Shown here: positions 1 through 7,912 of the stretch, in pieces
Layout of the letters: every line of letters begins with the position of its first letter
Position numbering within the stretch: position 1 is the stretch's first letter
NCBI RefSeq assembly: GCF_900232945.1
Contig: NZ_OCTU01000001.1
Span: 764,542-828,541, forward strand
DNA: 64,000 nucleotides
Direction: 5' to 3'
Source: Urinicoccus timonensis
Lineage (GTDB): Bacteria > Bacillota > Clostridia > Tissierellales > Peptoniphilaceae
Position numbers and translations under genes: made by a program
The notes under the pieces: generated by a model
Seen by the model: only the letters and a program-made list of their open reading frames with translations
What the model was told of the DNA's origin: nothing
Database searches by the model: none

Positions 1-132
1 TATCGTCTTTAGACTGACTCCGGATTCTTCACTGAAGTTCCGCTTTTTGCTTTTGCTTGTGTGTTCATTCTCTTACACTGTTTAGTTTTTTTGGTTCTGT
101 TTAAACTAATCTCTTTACGAGATAGCTTAATT

Positions 133-162
133 ATTTTACCACCGGTAAAAGGTCTTTGTCAA
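133..162 (-). promoter_or_regulatory. Sigma-A promoter, third of a tandem trio (leftward)
   Basis: On the minus strand TTGACA (157-162) is followed after 18 nt by TAAAAT (133-138). It is the promoter nearest the left edge. No gene start lies between it and base 1, so the transcript leaves the window. Confidence 0.7.
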
Positions 163-217
163 GAACTTTTTTACAATTTCTTAAAAAGCTTTTTACTTGT
201 GGAAAACAACATGTATT

Positions 218-246
218 AGTTTACCAAGTCTCCCTGTCTTTGTCAA
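218..246 (-). promoter_or_regulatory. Sigma-A promoter, second of a tandem trio (leftward)
   Basis: TTGACA (241-246), a 17-nt spacer and TAAACT (218-223) on the minus strand. It has the same -35 and almost the same -10 as its neighbours and lies about 85-95 bp from each. Confidence 0.75.
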
Positions 247-313
247 GGGGATTTTTGGTTTTTCTTTTGCTGCTTTTTCAAAGGACCTTAGCCTTGTTTT
301 TAGCAGCTTTTAT

Positions 314-342
314 AGTTTACTTAAATTCATCTTCCCTGTCAA
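314..342 (-). promoter_or_regulatory. Sigma-A promoter, first of a tandem trio (leftward)
   Basis: TTGACA (337-342), a 17-nt spacer and TAAACT (314-319) on the minus strand. The -35 lies inside the last codons of the TPR gene and the -10 begins with its TAA stop codon. Tandem perfect -35 boxes at about 90-bp spacing are typical of Bacillota rRNA operon promoters. Confidence 0.72.
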
Positions 343-1417
343 GGTCTTTTTCATCTTTTTCTAAAGTTTTTATTAAATCCTCGAGTTCTTGGCTGTTGTT
401 GAGGTTATAGGCTGCCTTGGCATGGTAGAGGGCCTCTTCAGGCTTTCTCTCCAGGTAGAGGTAGGCCAAGTTATGGTGGATGGTATAGGGATCACTTCCC
501 TTTTCCAAGGCCTTTTCATAGTGGTCAATGGCTTCTTGAATCAAACCCAGTTGACTGTTTACAAAGGCTAGGCGTTCATGGTAGAGGCCTTGGTCTGCCA
601 GTTTCAAGGCTTCTTGATAGTGGCTCTTGCTGGCTTCCAAGTCATTTTCTGCCAGGGCTATGCTGGCCAGAAAGTAATGAACATGATCTGGATTGGGGTA
701 TTGCTGGGATACTTTATTTAAATGTTTTTTTGCCTTTTCCAGGTCTTGAAGGTTTAAGTAGGATTCCACAGCTTCCATGTTGGCATAGTCTTCTAATTCT
801 TCAATGGCCAGTCGAGCTTGGTTTTTCACTTCTTCTGGCATATCTTTTAAAAGGGCCTCCCGAGCATAGTGCCTTGCCTTGATATAGTGACCCAGACCGG
901 CATAGATTCCACTTAGGCGCAAAAGAGCCTGGCCAAAGAAGGGGGATTCTTCTGAAATTTTCCCATAGCTTTTGATGATGGGAATCAAGCTTCGCTCCAG
1001 GTCCTGGCCTTCTTCCTTGCCTTGGCGGATTTCTTCTTCTTTTAAGGTGGTTTTGAGATAAGTGATATCTTCTTCCTTAATATGAAGTTTTTCCAGGCTG
1101 GTTAAAAAATCCATCTTGGCCTGACGGTCAAAGTCTCCTGTCATAATCCGGCTAATGACTTGTCCCTGGTAGGGGCTTTTTTGTAAAATCTTGTCATAGC
1201 CCTGACTTTGAGCTAGAGCAGGGTCCACTGTTTGGCAAAGGACCATTCCCAAAAGAAAGTCTATAAAGGGAATGCTTTCTTGCCAGTTTTTATCTTTTAA
1301 GTTCTGAACCATGGAGCTTTTTATTAAAGGGAGGTCTTGGCCTTCTTTTATTTCCACTCCCGCCAGGTCCAATTTACGATTTATGGTTAAAAATACAAGT
1401 TCATCTTGATAATCCAT
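317..1417 (-). CDS. Tetratricopeptide-repeat protein
   Basis: A protein of about 366 residues with no signal peptide or membrane segment. The C-terminal half (about 190-350) contains several TPR-like helical hairpins, such as YHERLAFVNSQLGLIQEAID and DPYTIHHNLAYLYLERK, which normally form protein-binding superhelices. The N-terminal 130 residues match no family I can name. The reading frame overlaps the upstream membrane-protein gene by about 17-20 bp, so it is likely the last gene of the pheS operon. Two adjacent ATG codons could start it. The GGGAG Shine-Dalgarno is better spaced (7 nt) from the second. Its partner is unknown; the cytoplasmic side of the adjacent membrane protein is a plausible guess. 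Confidence 0.75.
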   Translation of the reverse strand: MDYQDELVFLTINRKLDLAGVEIKEGQDLPLIKSSMVQNLKDKNWQESIPFIDFLLGMVLCQTVDPALAQSQGYDKILQKSPYQGQVISRIMTGDFDRQAKMDFLTSLEKLHIKEEDITYLKTTLKEEEIRQGKEEGQDLERSLIPIIKSYGKISEESPFFGQALLRLSGIYAGLGHYIKARHYAREALLKDMPEEVKNQARLAIEELEDYANMEAVESYLNLQDLEKAKKHLNKVSQQYPNPDHVHYFLASIALAENDLEASKSHYQEALKLADQGLYHERLAFVNSQLGLIQEAIDHYEKALEKGSDPYTIHHNLAYLYLERKPEEALYHAKAAYNLNNSQELEDLIKTLEKDEKDLDREDEFK

Positions 1418-2168
1418 CATTATACTCCCTCATATAGGCCCGCTTCCTGGGATTGGAATGGGCAATAATTTTATAGACCTGTCCCCGATAAAGGAGGTAA
1501 AAATAGTGGAAGGCCTGGCTCAAAAGGAGGACCAGGGGTTCTTCCAGGATAAATTGACTAAAGAGCCGAGCCGGACCAAAGGCAAAGTCCATGGGATTGG
1601 CTCCTACTAAGACATAGGCCATCATGGAGCTTGGGGCCAGGGCCACCAAAATCAAAAGATAAATCAAAAGAGGCAAGAGCCAATGGAGGATGTTGGTCTT
1701 GTAAAAGCTTGCCAGGTCTCCCAAGAGATGGCCCGCCGGTTTTTTATCCACATAGATCATTTCAATAAATGGATTAAAGGCAAGAAAGAGACCAATGGTT
1801 AAAAACCCTCCAGAAAGGAGGTTGCCGGCAAAGAGGTCAAATAGGGAAAAGACAAAGTAAATTGTCCAAACATCGTTGAGAATTCTAAGTCCACTGGACT
1901 TAAAACTTGTCATAGTGATGGAGTTTCCTTCTAATATAAGGGATAGAACTCCCAGGTAAAAAGATAAAAGAACCACATAGACTATAAAGCGGGCGACCCC
2001 CACCACGATATTGTCATTGGCCATATAGTTTAAAGAAAAAATATAATTAACGATAAAAAAAGTTACCAGGGGAAAGAGAAATCCCACTAGGTGGTCCAGG
2101 GGTCTCTTTTTAATATTTCCCACTAGGCCTAGCAGGGCCTCTTGGTAAACTTGGATTAGGTCAGTCAT
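1401..2168 (-). CDS. Polytopic membrane protein of unknown function
   Basis: A 255-residue protein with about five or six hydrophobic segments (for example around residues 25-45, 60-85, 105-135 and 165-190) and no charged catalytic motif I recognise. The longest frame starts at 2186, but the GGAGG in GAAATGGAGGAAATTG sits correctly before the ATG at 2166-2168, so I start there (MTDLIQ). The start then overlaps the end of the radical SAM gene by 8 bp, and the gene is translationally coupled on both sides. It resembles the loosely defined membrane proteins often found next to TPR genes in Clostridia, but no function can be given. Confidence 0.7.
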   Translation of the reverse strand: MTDLIQVYQEALLGLVGNIKKRPLDHLVGFLFPLVTFFIVNYIFSLNYMANDNIVVGVARFIVYVVLLSFYLGVLSLILEGNSITMTSFKSSGLRILNDVWTIYFVFSLFDLFAGNLLSGGFLTIGLFLAFNPFIEMIYVDKKPAGHLLGDLASFYKTNILHWLLPLLIYLLILVALAPSSMMAYVLVGANPMDFAFGPARLFSQFILEEPLVLLLSQAFHYFYLLYRGQVYKIIAHSNPRKRAYMREYNDGLSR

Positions 2169-3834
2169 CAATTTCCTCCATTTCATATATTTTAACAGGA
2201 TTGTCCCGTCGGTCTACTAAGATTATTTTTCCATCCAACTGATAGGGGTGGACTTTTTTCATCAGGTCTTTAATATGGGGGTCTTGAACTCCCAAAAGGT
2301 CTTGGACCCGACTTTGCCGGAAGAGGTCATGGATTTTACTTTTTTCCATATAGGCCTTCTGTCTTTGGGGAAAATAGTCTGGCAGGGGTCCCTGGTTGTT
2401 TTGGACATAGTCCAAGAAGAGGGCCCGGTAAAAATCGGAATCTCCTTGGCCCAAGAACTGGGCATAGGAGGTCAATATTTGATAGAGTTTCTTTCTTTGG
2501 TGTTGGTCCAGGTGGAGCCCTTCCTTCTTATAATATAAGCTGAAATTGTAAAAATAGGAAAAAGGGTCCTGGTCCAACTTTTTCATAAGATGGTTGTTGC
2601 TTCTTTCAAAGTAGCCTTCATTGTGAAACTTATCTACCAGGTCTTCAAAAACTTTTAATTGCCGAATTTCCAAGGCCGACAACCAGGGGGTTTCTAAGAT
2701 TTCATAGGGAGGCCTAAGGCTATAGACCAGGCCATAGTCCTGGGCCTTGTTTTTTAAAAGAGACCCCTTGAGGACTTTTAAAAAGCCCACTTGAATTTTT
2801 TCCGCTCCCAGAGAATAGGTGTCATTAAAGCTCTTTTTAAATTGGTCCACCCCCTCATAGGGCAGGCCAATGATTAGGTCCACATGTTGGTGGGTCCGAC
2901 CCTGGTTACGGATTTTTTCTACTACTTCTTTTAAACGGGGCCAATCCATGGTCCGATTTATGGCCTTAAGGGTTTTCTCATTGGTGGATTGGATGCCCAA
3001 TTCCAGTTGGAAAAGTCCCCGAGGGCTTTTTGAAAAATAGTCAATCATCTTCTCGCTCATAAGGTGGGCTGTGGCTTCAAAGTGGAAGTTAAAGTCTTTT
3101 AGCTTCAAGGACTGGATAAAGTCCATCAGGGCAAAGGCTCTTTTTTCACTGGCATTAAAGGTTCGATCAATAAACTTAATTTGAACTGCTCCATAGGAAA
3201 GAAGCCTTTGAATTTGACTAAAAATCCGGTCCATATCTACAAATCGTACTGGTCCTAGAACGGAAGACAGGCAAAAGGCACAGTGAAAGGGACAGCCCCG
3301 GGAAGATTCCAGGTAGGCAATCTTATTGGTTAGGTCCTCTTTTTCCAAATAAGGATCTGGCAGGTCCTTAAGGTCCAAATAGGGAGCCAGGGGATTTTGA
3401 CAAATTTGATTCCCTTGCCTGTAGACCAGGTTGGGGACATCTTTTAAGTCCCCTCCCTGGCTTATCTTCTCTTGGTAGATAGGCCAAGCCCTTTCTCCTT
3501 CTCCCCGTAAAATTTCATCTACATAGGGATGGTCTTGTAAGAAAGTTTCGGATTCATAGGAAACTTCAGGCCCCCCAAAGACAATCCGAGTCTGGGGCCG
3601 GACTGCCTTTAAGTCTCTGGCCAAGTCTAGGCATTCTTGAATATTCCAAATATAGGTGGAAAATCCATACACCTGAGCCTCCTCTTCCAACAAAGCCCCA
3701 TAGATGGTATCCAGGGGCTGGTTGATGGTAAATTCTAAAAAAGAGGTCTCCTCCCTGGACACTTCTTTTAGATAGCGGATGGCCAGGTTGGTGTGGATAA
3801 ACTTGGAATTAATTCCAACTAGGAGGAACCTCAT
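2161..3834 (-). CDS. B12-binding-domain radical SAM protein (DUF4080-type)
   Basis: A 557-residue cytoplasmic enzyme. The N-terminal about 120 residues form a cobalamin-binding-like Rossmann domain. The radical SAM core follows, with the [4Fe-4S] ligands C181, C185 and C188 in RGCPFHCAFC, and the C-terminal third resembles DUF4080. Proteins of this layout (family knowledge) are common in Clostridia and have no established substrate. The start ATG shares one base with the argS stop codon (TAATG), so translation is probably coupled to argS. tRNA or peptide modification is possible, but nothing here shows it. Confidence 0.82.
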   Translation of the reverse strand: MRFLLVGINSKFIHTNLAIRYLKEVSREETSFLEFTINQPLDTIYGALLEEEAQVYGFSTYIWNIQECLDLARDLKAVRPQTRIVFGGPEVSYESETFLQDHPYVDEILRGEGERAWPIYQEKISQGGDLKDVPNLVYRQGNQICQNPLAPYLDLKDLPDPYLEKEDLTNKIAYLESSRGCPFHCAFCLSSVLGPVRFVDMDRIFSQIQRLLSYGAVQIKFIDRTFNASEKRAFALMDFIQSLKLKDFNFHFEATAHLMSEKMIDYFSKSPRGLFQLELGIQSTNEKTLKAINRTMDWPRLKEVVEKIRNQGRTHQHVDLIIGLPYEGVDQFKKSFNDTYSLGAEKIQVGFLKVLKGSLLKNKAQDYGLVYSLRPPYEILETPWLSALEIRQLKVFEDLVDKFHNEGYFERSNNHLMKKLDQDPFSYFYNFSLYYKKEGLHLDQHQRKKLYQILTSYAQFLGQGDSDFYRALFLDYVQNNQGPLPDYFPQRQKAYMEKSKIHDLFRQSRVQDLLGVQDPHIKDLMKKVHPYQLDGKIILVDRRDNPVKIYEMEEIDD

Positions 3835-5540
3835 TACATTTTTTCCGGTGCATGGATTCCCAAGAGGTTTAGGCCTTGGGACAAGACCACCTTGACCCCA
3901 TAGGACAAGAGGAGTCTGGCTTTTTTGACCTTGTCATCTTCAATGTTGATTTGGTTGTGGGTGTAGTACTTGTTGAAGGTCTTGGCCAGGTCTGTAATGT
4001 AACGAGTAATGAAATAGGGCTCATGTTTTTCATGGGCATCAATGACAACGTCTGTGAAGCGAGACAACTTCATTAAGATTTCTTGCTCCTCTGGAAGGCT
4101 TAGGGCTTTTTCATATACAGGGTCTTGGATAGAAAATTCCCCCTTCTTTAATAGGGAGCAAATTCGAGCATGGGTGTATTGAACATAGGGCCCGGTTTCT
4201 CCCTCAAAACTCAAGGTTTGGTCCCAGTCAAAGACATAGTCCTTGATTCTTTGGTTAAAGAGTTCTTGGAACTTAACGGCTCCAATACCCACTTCCCGGG
4301 CCAATTTTTCCCGGTCTTCCATTTTTTCCCCTCGAGATTCTTCTCTTTCCTTTAAGATGTCATCCACCTTGTTGATGGCCTTGTTTAAGACATCTTCCAG
4401 GTAGACTACCTTGCCCTTACGGGTGGACATGGTTCCTTCCTTTAGAGAGACCATTCCAAAGGCCACATGGACCATGTCTTCTTCCCAATCATAGCCCATC
4501 TTCTTTAGGATGGCCTTTAATTGTTGGAAGTGGAGACTTTGTTGGCTTCCCACAACATAGATGCTCTTATAGAAGTCAAATTCCTTCTTCCGGTAGAGGG
4601 CTGTAGCCATGTCCCGGGTCAGGTAGATGGAAGAACCATCCTTTTTAATGATAATAGCCGGGGGGAGTTCGTCACCAAAGTCTACAATCCTTGCCCCTTG
4701 GGAGTCTGTTAGGACGCCCTTTTCTTCCATTAAGTCCACTGTATCCTTGAGCATGGGAGAATAGAAGGATTCTCCTGTATAGTAATCAAATTTAATGTCC
4801 AGGAGCTTATAAACCCTTTGGAATTCTTCCAGGCTGACCTTGCGGAACCACTCCCAAAGTTCTACTGCCTTGGGGTCTTGGTTTTCCAATTTGACAAACC
4901 AGTTTCTTGCATTGTCCAAGAGTTCTGGTTGGTCCTTGGCTTCTTCATTAATTCGCACATAGAGCTTGACCAATTCGGGAATGGGGTTTTTTTCAATAAC
5001 ATCATGGTCTCCCCATCTTAGATAGGCCTCAATCATCATGCCGAATTGGGTTCCATAGTCTCCCAGGTGGTTGACGGCTATGGTCTTAAAGCCCAGGAAG
5101 TTTGAAATTCTCTTTAGGGAATCCCCAATGACTGTGGTCCGAATGTGGCCAATGTGGAAGGGTTTTGCAATATTAGGAGAAGAGTATTCCAAGACAATAG
5201 TTCTTTGGTCCCCATAGTTGGTCTTGCCAAAGTCTTCCCTCTTCTCTTGAAGGTCTTGGAAGATATCCTTGGTAAAGGCTTCTTTATTGATAAAAAAGTT
5301 TAGGTAGGGCCCCTTGTTTTCAACCTTGTCAAAAAGAGGGTTGTCTATTTTTTCTGCCATTTCTTGGGCAATCATAGCCGGGTTTTTCCGATAGGTCTTG
5401 GCTAGGGAAAAACAAGGAAAGGCAAAGTCTCCTAGGTCTGAACTTGGTGGCAGTTCAATAAGTTGGTCTATTTGGTCCAAATCTAAGTCTGGACATTGGC
5501 CATGGATGGCTTCAATAACTTCATTACGATAATTATGCAA
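3834..5540 (-). CDS. argS: Arginyl-tRNA synthetase
   Basis: Charges tRNA-Arg with arginine in the cytoplasm. The 568-residue length is typical for class I ArgRS. Visible parts are the N-terminal Add-1 domain (about 1-90), the HIGH signature as HIGH at 129-132 after SPNIAKPF, a KMSKS-like MSTRKG, and the C-terminal DALR anticodon-binding domain (EGETGPYVQYTHARI onward). The first codon is TTG (5538-5540), supported by AAAGGAGG seven bases upstream and no better ATG. It sits 11 bp after mutS2 and overlaps the radical SAM start by one base. Confidence 0.96.
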   Translation of the reverse strand: MHNYRNEVIEAIHGQCPDLDLDQIDQLIELPPSSDLGDFAFPCFSLAKTYRKNPAMIAQEMAEKIDNPLFDKVENKGPYLNFFINKEAFTKDIFQDLQEKREDFGKTNYGDQRTIVLEYSSPNIAKPFHIGHIRTTVIGDSLKRISNFLGFKTIAVNHLGDYGTQFGMMIEAYLRWGDHDVIEKNPIPELVKLYVRINEEAKDQPELLDNARNWFVKLENQDPKAVELWEWFRKVSLEEFQRVYKLLDIKFDYYTGESFYSPMLKDTVDLMEEKGVLTDSQGARIVDFGDELPPAIIIKKDGSSIYLTRDMATALYRKKEFDFYKSIYVVGSQQSLHFQQLKAILKKMGYDWEEDMVHVAFGMVSLKEGTMSTRKGKVVYLEDVLNKAINKVDDILKEREESRGEKMEDREKLAREVGIGAVKFQELFNQRIKDYVFDWDQTLSFEGETGPYVQYTHARICSLLKKGEFSIQDPVYEKALSLPEEQEILMKLSRFTDVVIDAHEKHEPYFITRYITDLAKTFNKYYTHNQINIEDDKVKKARLLLSYGVKVVLSQGLNLLGIHAPEKM

Positions 5541-5551
5541 GGTATCCTCCT

Positions 5552-7912
5552 TTAATTTAAGTATGCAATGGTGACCCCATAGCCACCTTCGTTCATTTTT
5601 GCGTCTTCAATCTTCTTAACAGGTTGGTAGTGCTGTAAAAAGTTTCGTACCTTTTCCCTTAAGGCACCTGTTCCCTTTCCATGGATGATTCGCACCGAAG
5701 ACATCCCAGAAAGGTAGGCATCGTCAATATATTTTTCCAACTGGCTCTTGGCTTCTTCAAAAGTTTGTCCCCTAAGGTCCAATTCAGTCTTAAAGTTCTT
5801 GGATTTTTTGGAGATCATGGACTTGGTTTGAACCCTTCCCCTGGCTTCTTCTTGGCTTTCTGCATAGGTCAAGGAATTCACGGGAAGGGACATCTTTAAG
5901 ATGCCCAATTGAACCAGGACATTTCCCTGTTTATCTGGCAGTTCCAGGACCTGTCCCTTTTGTTGCAGGCTCTTGGAAAAGACCGTATCTCCAACCTTAA
6001 CATCTTCAATGGGCCGGGCTACCTTTTCAATGACCAAGCCCTTTTTGTTCTTCTTGGAAAGGCTTCTTAGGTTTTCCCCAAGATAGTTTCGGGTTTGTTG
6101 GAGTCTTTTTTCCTCCTGGCTGGCCACAGAGGCTTGGATGTCCTTTAATTCTAAAAGGGCCAGGTCTGCCTGTTCTTTGGCTTCCCTTAAAATCTTTTCT
6201 GCCTTTTCATTGGCCTGGTCTAGAATCCGGTCTCTTTGTCTTTCAGACTTCTCTACTTCCCTTTGGAGCCTGGCCTTTAGGGCCTCAATTTCTCTTTGCT
6301 TGGCTTCTTCTGCCTGATTTTTCCGACTCAGGTCTTGTCGCTCTCTTTCCAGTCCCTCTAGGACATCTTCAAATTTCAAGGAATCTGAATGGATAAAGGA
6401 CTTGGCTGCCTGGATATAGTCTTCACCCAGGCCCAGACGTCTAGAAATTTCAAAGGCATTGGACTTGCCCGGTGTTCCAATCCGCAAACGATAGGTGGGA
6501 CTCAGGGTCTCCAGGTCAAATTCCATGCCAGCATTGGCCACGCCGGGGGTTTCTAGAGCATAGACCTTGAGCTGGTTGTAGTGGGTGGTGGCCATGGTTA
6601 AGATCCCCCGCTCCCTCATTTTGTCAATAATGGTCATGGCCAAGGCGGCCCCTTCTGTAGGATCTGTTCCAGCTCCCAGTTCGTCAAAGAGGACCAGGTC
6701 CTGGTCTGTAATCTTGGACAGGATGTCTACGATGTTGACCATATGGGAAGAAAAAGTAGACAGGTTCTGCTCAATACTCTGCTCATCTCCAATATCTGCA
6801 TAGATTTCATGGACCAAGGGGATTACGGTATTGGGCCCTGCTGGCACAAAAAGACCTGCTTGGGCCATGAGGATTAAGAGTCCTGTAGTCTTTAGGCTGA
6901 CCGTCTTTCCTCCCGTGTTGGGGCCAGTAATAATCAGAGACTTAAATTCATAACCTAGGTCCAGGTCAATGGGAACCACCTTCCCGGGGTCCAGGAGGGG
7001 GTGGCGGCCCTGGTCAATCTTGAGTTTCTTTTCCTGGCTAATCCTGGGCTTGATGGCCTTTTCTTCCAAGGCCAATCGTCCCTTGGCAAAGATAAAGTCC
7101 AATTCCACCATGGCATAGTTATTTTGTTTTAAGGCCGGTAAGTTTTCTGCCAATTGGTCAGATAATTCTTGAAGGATTCGATGGATTTCTTGTCTTTCCT
7201 TGTTCTCCAATTCCCTAAGTTGGTTGTTTAATTCCACCACAGCCAGGGGCTCAATAAAGACAGTGGCCCCTGAAGAGGAGGTGTCATGGATTAACCCCTT
7301 GATGGAAGACTTATTTTCCTGCTTAACCGGGATAACATAGCGGCCAGCCCGGATGGTCACCAGGTTGTCTTGGAGGTACTTTTGACTATCTCCTGTTACG
7401 AAGGAATTGAGTTTCCGGCGGACCTCCTCTTTCTTTTGAACCATGCTCTGGCGGATTTGGGCCAGGGCCGGACTAGCTTGGTCTGAAACTTCCTGGTCCG
7501 ATTCAAAGGTCCGTTCAATTCTTTCCCTTAGTCCCCTTAGGGGGGTTAGCTTGTCCACCAAGGCCCCCATCAGGGCTGGTGGCGCCTCCTCAGAAAAATA
7601 ATCCTTCAGATATTGGACTCCTCTAAGGCTATCTCCCAGGTAGACGATTTGTTCAATGGTCAGGGTTCCTCCCAGGGCCAGACGCTTAAAGTCTTTTTCC
7701 TGGTCCCGAATCCCCACCAGGGCGGGTCGAGACCTTTTGGTTAGGACTTGGACGGCTTCTTGGGTTTCTGCCAGGCCTCTTTCCACCTTGGCTTCATGGT
7801 AAGAAGGTGTAATTTCCCTAGCCCGGGCCTTGCCGGGTTCAGAAGCAGCAAAACTAGCCAGCTTGTCCTTAATTTTTTGAAATTCTAAAATGTCTAAAAC
7901 ACGTTGGTTCAT
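5552..7912 (-). CDS. mutS2: Endonuclease MutS2
   Basis: A 786-residue MutS-family ATPase. The family acts on branched DNA and, in Bacillus, on collided ribosomes. There is no mismatch-recognition domain I. The clamp/lever region is followed by the ATPase with Walker A GPNTGGKT and Walker B LVLFDELGAGTDPTEG, a coiled coil (about 510-620), a KOW-like segment, and a C-terminal Smr nuclease domain with ELDLRGQ and IIHGKGTGALR. The longest frame starts 48 bp earlier, but AAGGA before the ATG at 7910-7912 and the four-base ATGA overlap with the preceding gene favour MNQRVLDILEF as the start. Confidence 0.95.
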   Translation of the reverse strand: MNQRVLDILEFQKIKDKLASFAASEPGKARAREITPSYHEAKVERGLAETQEAVQVLTKRSRPALVGIRDQEKDFKRLALGGTLTIEQIVYLGDSLRGVQYLKDYFSEEAPPALMGALVDKLTPLRGLRERIERTFESDQEVSDQASPALAQIRQSMVQKKEEVRRKLNSFVTGDSQKYLQDNLVTIRAGRYVIPVKQENKSSIKGLIHDTSSSGATVFIEPLAVVELNNQLRELENKERQEIHRILQELSDQLAENLPALKQNNYAMVELDFIFAKGRLALEEKAIKPRISQEKKLKIDQGRHPLLDPGKVVPIDLDLGYEFKSLIITGPNTGGKTVSLKTTGLLILMAQAGLFVPAGPNTVIPLVHEIYADIGDEQSIEQNLSTFSSHMVNIVDILSKITDQDLVLFDELGAGTDPTEGAALAMTIIDKMRERGILTMATTHYNQLKVYALETPGVANAGMEFDLETLSPTYRLRIGTPGKSNAFEISRRLGLGEDYIQAAKSFIHSDSLKFEDVLEGLERERQDLSRKNQAEEAKQREIEALKARLQREVEKSERQRDRILDQANEKAEKILREAKEQADLALLELKDIQASVASQEEKRLQQTRNYLGENLRSLSKKNKKGLVIEKVARPIEDVKVGDTVFSKSLQQKGQVLELPDKQGNVLVQLGILKMSLPVNSLTYAESQEEARGRVQTKSMISKKSKNFKTELDLRGQTFEEAKSQLEKYIDDAYLSGMSSVRIIHGKGTGALREKVRNFLQHYQPVKKIEDAKMNEGGYGVTIAYLN

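Larger units (their letters stand above)
1..316 (-). other. Non-coding leader region, probably upstream of an rRNA operon
   Basis: No credible gene is present. The stretch holds two of the three tandem promoters and about 125 nt of transcribed leader running off the left edge. A small inverted repeat (ATCTC/GAGAT around 109-123) lies just downstream of the last promoter. The rRNA assignment is inference from promoter architecture. No 16S sequence is visible and I saw no clear boxA. Confidence 0.5.

Noticed and set aside
1..130. Part of a 16S rRNA gene
   Set aside because: I found no recognisable 16S 5' end; the stretch is only leader sequence.
156..410. Plus-strand 84-codon frame at the left edge
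   Set aside because: It crosses the tandem promoters and the end of the TPR gene antisense; its hydrophobic look comes from T-rich sequence.
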